Source: Corynebacterium casei LMG S-19264 (lineage in GTDB: Bacteria; Actinomycetota; Actinomycetes; Mycobacteriales; Mycobacteriaceae). Taken from it: a stretch of 64,000 nt of DNA. The notes under the pieces were generated by a model. That model was not told the DNA's origin, made no database searches, and worked only from the letters and a program-made list of their open reading frames with translations. The number at the start of each line of letters is the position of its first letter. Position 1 is the first letter of the stretch. The translations under genes and the position numbers were made by a program. Of this stretch, positions 61,665 to 64,000 are shown in pieces. The stretch is taken from positions 80,835 to 144,834 of the forward strand of contig NZ_CP004350.1 of assembly GCF_000550785.1 (NCBI RefSeq), in the 5' to 3' direction.

Positions 61665-61904
61665 ATGAACAACTACAAATTCACCAACCCGAAGAACGTC
61701 ATCACAGGATTCTTCGCAGCAGTACTCGGCGTATTGGTCTACTGCTTCGCAGTTGCACCATTATCCAAAGACCCAGCATTTCGCGAAGTTGCTATTGATA
61801 CCTTCATGCGAAGCGGCCTCGGTGTCATCATCGCTCTGGTTTTCATCGCGGCAATCTGGTTAGGTGTCATAGCTTTTCGCCGCAAACAGCACAAGCCTCA
61901 CTAA
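61665..61904 (+). CDS. Small membrane protein of the PadR operon
   Basis: Seventy-nine residues with two hydrophobic segments (GFFAAVLGVLVYCFAVAP and GLGVIIALVFIAAIWLGVIA) and a basic end (FRRKQHKPH). ATG 61665 follows GGAGGAG, 5 bases after the DUF2812 stop codon. It is the last gene before a strong terminator. No family recognised. Confidence 0.65.
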   Translation: MNNYKFTNPKNVITGFFAAVLGVLVYCFAVAPLSKDPAFREVAIDTFMRSGLGVIIALVFIAAIWLGVIAFRRKQHKPH

Positions 61905-61946
61905 GCCATAACGGCTGAACCTATCTGTGGGGTACCCAGAAAACGA

Positions 61947-61985
61947 CAGCGAGCGAGATGGATAAAATTTCCATCTCGCTCGCTG
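61947..61985. terminator. Strong bidirectional terminator hairpin
   Basis: CAGCGAGCGAGATGG (61947-61961) pairs perfectly with CCATCTCGCTCGCTG (61971-61985) around a 9-base A+T loop. It lies between the PadR operon and the converging crgA gene and suits both. Confidence 0.85.
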
Positions 61986-62000
61986 CGTGTGTTTAAAGTA

Positions 62001-62276
62001 CTAGCGCCAACCCATGGTCATGAGAAGACCAACGATGGCAAGGCCAAAACCGATAAGGTAATTCCACGCGCGGAGAGCTGCCATGAAAGCGATCTGCTCG
62101 CCGGCGAGGTAGTTGACAACAATCCAGGCCAAACCAATAATCATCAGACCCAGCATGACAACGATGTACCACTTTGGGGTGCCCTCAGCATTGATCTTTA
62201 CTGGGGTGCGGTTCGCCGCCGAACCTGCGCTCGGAGCAGCAGGAGTCGAGGATGGGTTGTACTTTGACTTTGGCAT
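62001..62276 (-). CDS. crgA: Cell division protein CrgA
   Basis: A 91-residue membrane protein with a basic, Pro/Ala-rich N-terminus ([20 protein letters not shown]) and two helices ([20 protein letters not shown] and [20 protein letters not shown]), the standard CrgA form. In mycobacteria CrgA links FtsZ, FtsQ and penicillin-binding proteins at the septum. Its position just downstream of pknB is conserved in actinobacteria. Confidence 0.92.
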   Translation of the reverse strand: MPKSKYNPSSTPAAPSAGSAANRTPVKINAEGTPKWYIVVMLGLMIIGLAWIVVNYLAGEQIAFMAALRAWNYLIGFGLAIVGLLMTMGWR

Positions 62277-62338
62277 GGGCCTTTATCAACCTTTACGCGA
62301 TTAATGAGACGTTCAATTTTTCTATTGTGCGATCAGAC

Positions 62339-62360
62339 TCTACCAGCTTGCACTGGTAGA
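62339..62360. terminator. Hairpin between pknB and crgA
   Basis: TCTACCAG and CTGGTAGA pair perfectly around CTTGCA. It lies 39 bases after the pknB stop in its direction of transcription. No T-run follows, so it may attenuate or process the transcript and not end it. Confidence 0.5.
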
Positions 62361-62398
62361 TGTCTTCACGCATTGGGGCCGGATGGCACCAATCCCAC

Positions 62399-64000
62399 CT
62401 AGTTGGATGGCAAGAGCGCACCGAGATTGAAATCCCAGATGCGGATATCAATATCTTCATCCCGGCGAATGGAATCACCCTCGTTGACGGATGCCCACGC
62501 AATCAGATCACTATCCACAGCGGCACCGGTATCAACCGGCTCACCCACATTGAAACTGCCGGACCAACCAGCATCACGCAACGCACGTTCCGCATTCTGC
62601 TGGCTTTGACGAACTAACTGCGGTGCTTCAATGAGCTGGCCATTAGAAACACGAACCGTCACGGTGCTATCCGCTGGAATCTCATTGCCCTCATCGGAGA
62701 CAGACAGCACTTCGCCGTCATCTTCGGTGGAATCAACAGTTTCCACATTCACGGTCAGACCCATGGCGTCCAAGGTGGAACGTACTTCTTCCACATCCTG
62801 GCCAACCAAATTGGACGGGATACGCACCATGCGCGGACCAGTTCCAACAGTCAAGGTCACACGCGAACCACGGGATAGCTGTGAGCCGGCAGGTGGATTC
62901 TGCTGAGTAACGCGGCCAGTGTCCTGGGCATCGGAATCTTCTTCCTCAACGTTTTCTGCAAGCTCGAGTCCGGCATCGGAAAGCGCACGCGACGCATCTT
63001 CCAAGCTCATGCCCACGACATCTGGAACCTCAGTGATCTCACGGCCCGAAGACACAGTCAAAATCACCGTGGAATTACGCTGCAACTGTGAACCCGGCGC
63101 AGGATTAATCCGAATAGCGCTATCGCGCGCAATATCAGGATTTGCTTCCTCATTTACCGTGACCAGAAGATCCAACTCTTCCAACTCAGCAATAACTTCC
63201 GAACGCGGACGGTTTTCCACATCCGGAACCGTCACCATATTCGCCTGCTCTTCTTGGCGTTGCTCCTGCTCCGCCTGACGCTCACGCGACGTGTTCCAAT
63301 AATCAATAGCAAAACCAGCAATCACCGCAACGAGTACGACGGACAAAATGATGGCAATCCACTTCATCCATGGCTTTGGCTCATCGTCATCATTATCTTC
63401 GTAATACTCCGGCTGCGACTGCACACCAGGACGTGACACGGGAACACCTGCGGCAGCAGCTGCGGCGGGCTGCGGTTCCATCGTGGTGGTTGCCGGATGC
63501 GCCGGTGCCACACGCGTGGAATCCTCTTCCGGTTGGCTGTGCGCTGAAGGTTCATCATCAGCAATATGCATCTGCGCAGCACGGGTAACTCCGCCGCTGC
63601 GCATGCGCTCCAAATCCTCACTGATTTCCTGCGCGGATTGGTAACGATCCGAAGGATCCTTCGCCATCGACGTCAACACCACAGCGTCCAAGTTCAAACG
63701 CTCTGTGGGGGCCATCGCATCCGGGTTCAATGACTGCGATGGCGGAACCGGTTCTTCCTGCACGTGCTGGTACGCCACCGCGAAAGGAGTTTCACCCTCA
63801 AAAGGAGCGCGACCCGTCACGGCTTCATACAGCACACAGCCCAGGGCGTAAACATCCGAACGGGCATCGGCAGGCTTGCCCTGTGCCTGCTCCGGCGAGA
63901 GATACTGCGCCGTACCAATGACCGCCGACGTCTGCGTCATTGCGGACGTAGAATCATCCAAAGCGCGCGCAATACCAAAGTCCATGACTTTGACCTGGCC
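62399..64000 (-). CDS. pknB: Serine/threonine kinase PknB, 5' end outside the window
   Basis: The last 533 residues are visible. The frame enters at the kinase DFG (KVMDFGIARALDDSTSAMTQ), the activation loop with candidate autophosphorylation threonines (MTQTSAVIGTAQYLSPEQ) and the C-lobe (ARSDVYALGCVLYEAVTGRA). A Pro/Ala/Gln-rich juxtamembrane linker, one membrane helix (WIAIILSVVLVAVIAGFAID) and four extracellular PASTA repeats follow, the last ending LLPSN. PASTA repeats bind peptidoglycan fragments, coupling wall state to division proteins. The N-lobe is beyond 64000. Confidence 0.95.
   Translation of the reverse strand, partial: GQVKVMDFGIARALDDSTSAMTQTSAVIGTAQYLSPEQAQGKPADARSDVYALGCVLYEAVTGRAPFEGETPFAVAYQHVQEEPVPPSQSLNPDAMAPTERLNLDAVVLTSMAKDPSDRYQSAQEISEDLERMRSGGVTRAAQMHIADDEPSAHSQPEEDSTRVAPAHPATTTMEPQPAAAAAAGVPVSRPGVQSQPEYYEDNDDDEPKPWMKWIAIILSVVLVAVIAGFAIDYWNTSRERQAEQEQRQEEQANMVTVPDVENRPRSEVIAELEELDLLVTVNEEANPDIARDSAIRINPAPGSQLQRNSTVILTVSSGREITEVPDVVGMSLEDASRALSDAGLELAENVEEEDSDAQDTGRVTQQNPPAGSQLSRGSRVTLTVGTGPRMVRIPSNLVGQDVEEVRSTLDAMGLTVNVETVDSTEDDGEVLSVSDEGNEIPADSTVTVRVSNGQLIEAPQLVRQSQQNAERALRDAGWSGSFNVGEPVDTGAAVDSDLIAWASVNEGDSIRRDEDIDIRIWDFNLGALLPSN

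Noticed and set aside
1..64000. tRNA and rRNA genes
   Set aside because: No cloverleaf with a GTTCGA-type T-loop and no rRNA-like conserved segment was seen by eye; a covariance search would be needed to exclude a single tRNA.

Overview
The window reads as chromosomal DNA of a Corynebacterium. The right end carries the corynebacterial order cyclophilin - rhomboid - PadR unit - crgA - pknB (four PASTA repeats). Codon use and many ATGA-coupled gene pairs also fit this genus. In related genomes this gene order lies near the replication origin. I cannot fix the species from sequence alone.

Left third (1 to about 17100): an accessory region eroded by mobile DNA. It holds a zinc-ribbon IS256-type transposase cut by the window edge; an IS256 element with an IS3 element nested in it (721-3475); the stump of a DNA methyltransferase gene; a Tn3 relic reduced to two inverted repeats and a broken tnpA tail (4073-4804); an intact AspT/YidE-type exporter whose stop codon is made by another Tn3 end; an IS6 element; and IS3 debris. 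A cytosine-use locus (codB, a fungal-type cytosine deaminase, and a CodA-type deaminase on the other side) is split by a three-level nest: IS3 (9833-14219) holding a second IS3 (10084-13103) holding an IS256 (10362-11812). Target duplications of 3, 3 and 8 bp can be read for the three layers. Fragments of a resolvase, a 110-bp IS6-type mini element, a permease and a regulator follow.

Middle (17100 to about 31700): an aldo/keto reductase; a copper group (YdhK-type lipoprotein, CopB-type ATPase, a CsoR-like operator, CueP-type lipoprotein); threonine aldolase; a frameshifted orphan antitoxin; and a two-operon thiamine salvage island. One operon is riboswitch-thiM-thiE-thiYXZ on the plus strand. 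The other is riboswitch-thiD-tenA-tenA on the minus strand. They converge with one base between their stops. A ChaA-type cation exchanger follows.

Right half (31700-64000): an AlbA/Schlafen-type ATPase-domain regulator preceded by seven operator-like repeats with an exact 21-bp period; a LysR gene with an early stop beside a YeiH-type exporter; an HNH protein; pirin; an RloA/RloB-type (AbiL-like) defence pair; a CPBP protease with a DUF3887 partner; a DASS transporter; an OpuC-type osmolyte ABC operon; a heterodimeric ABC exporter with complementary degenerate ATPase sites; metF-metE; a HAD phosphatase; cyclophilin; rhomboid; an intergenic cluster of DnaA boxes; a PadR/DUF2812 operon; crgA; and the 3' part of pknB. 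I found no rRNA, tRNA or CRISPR array.
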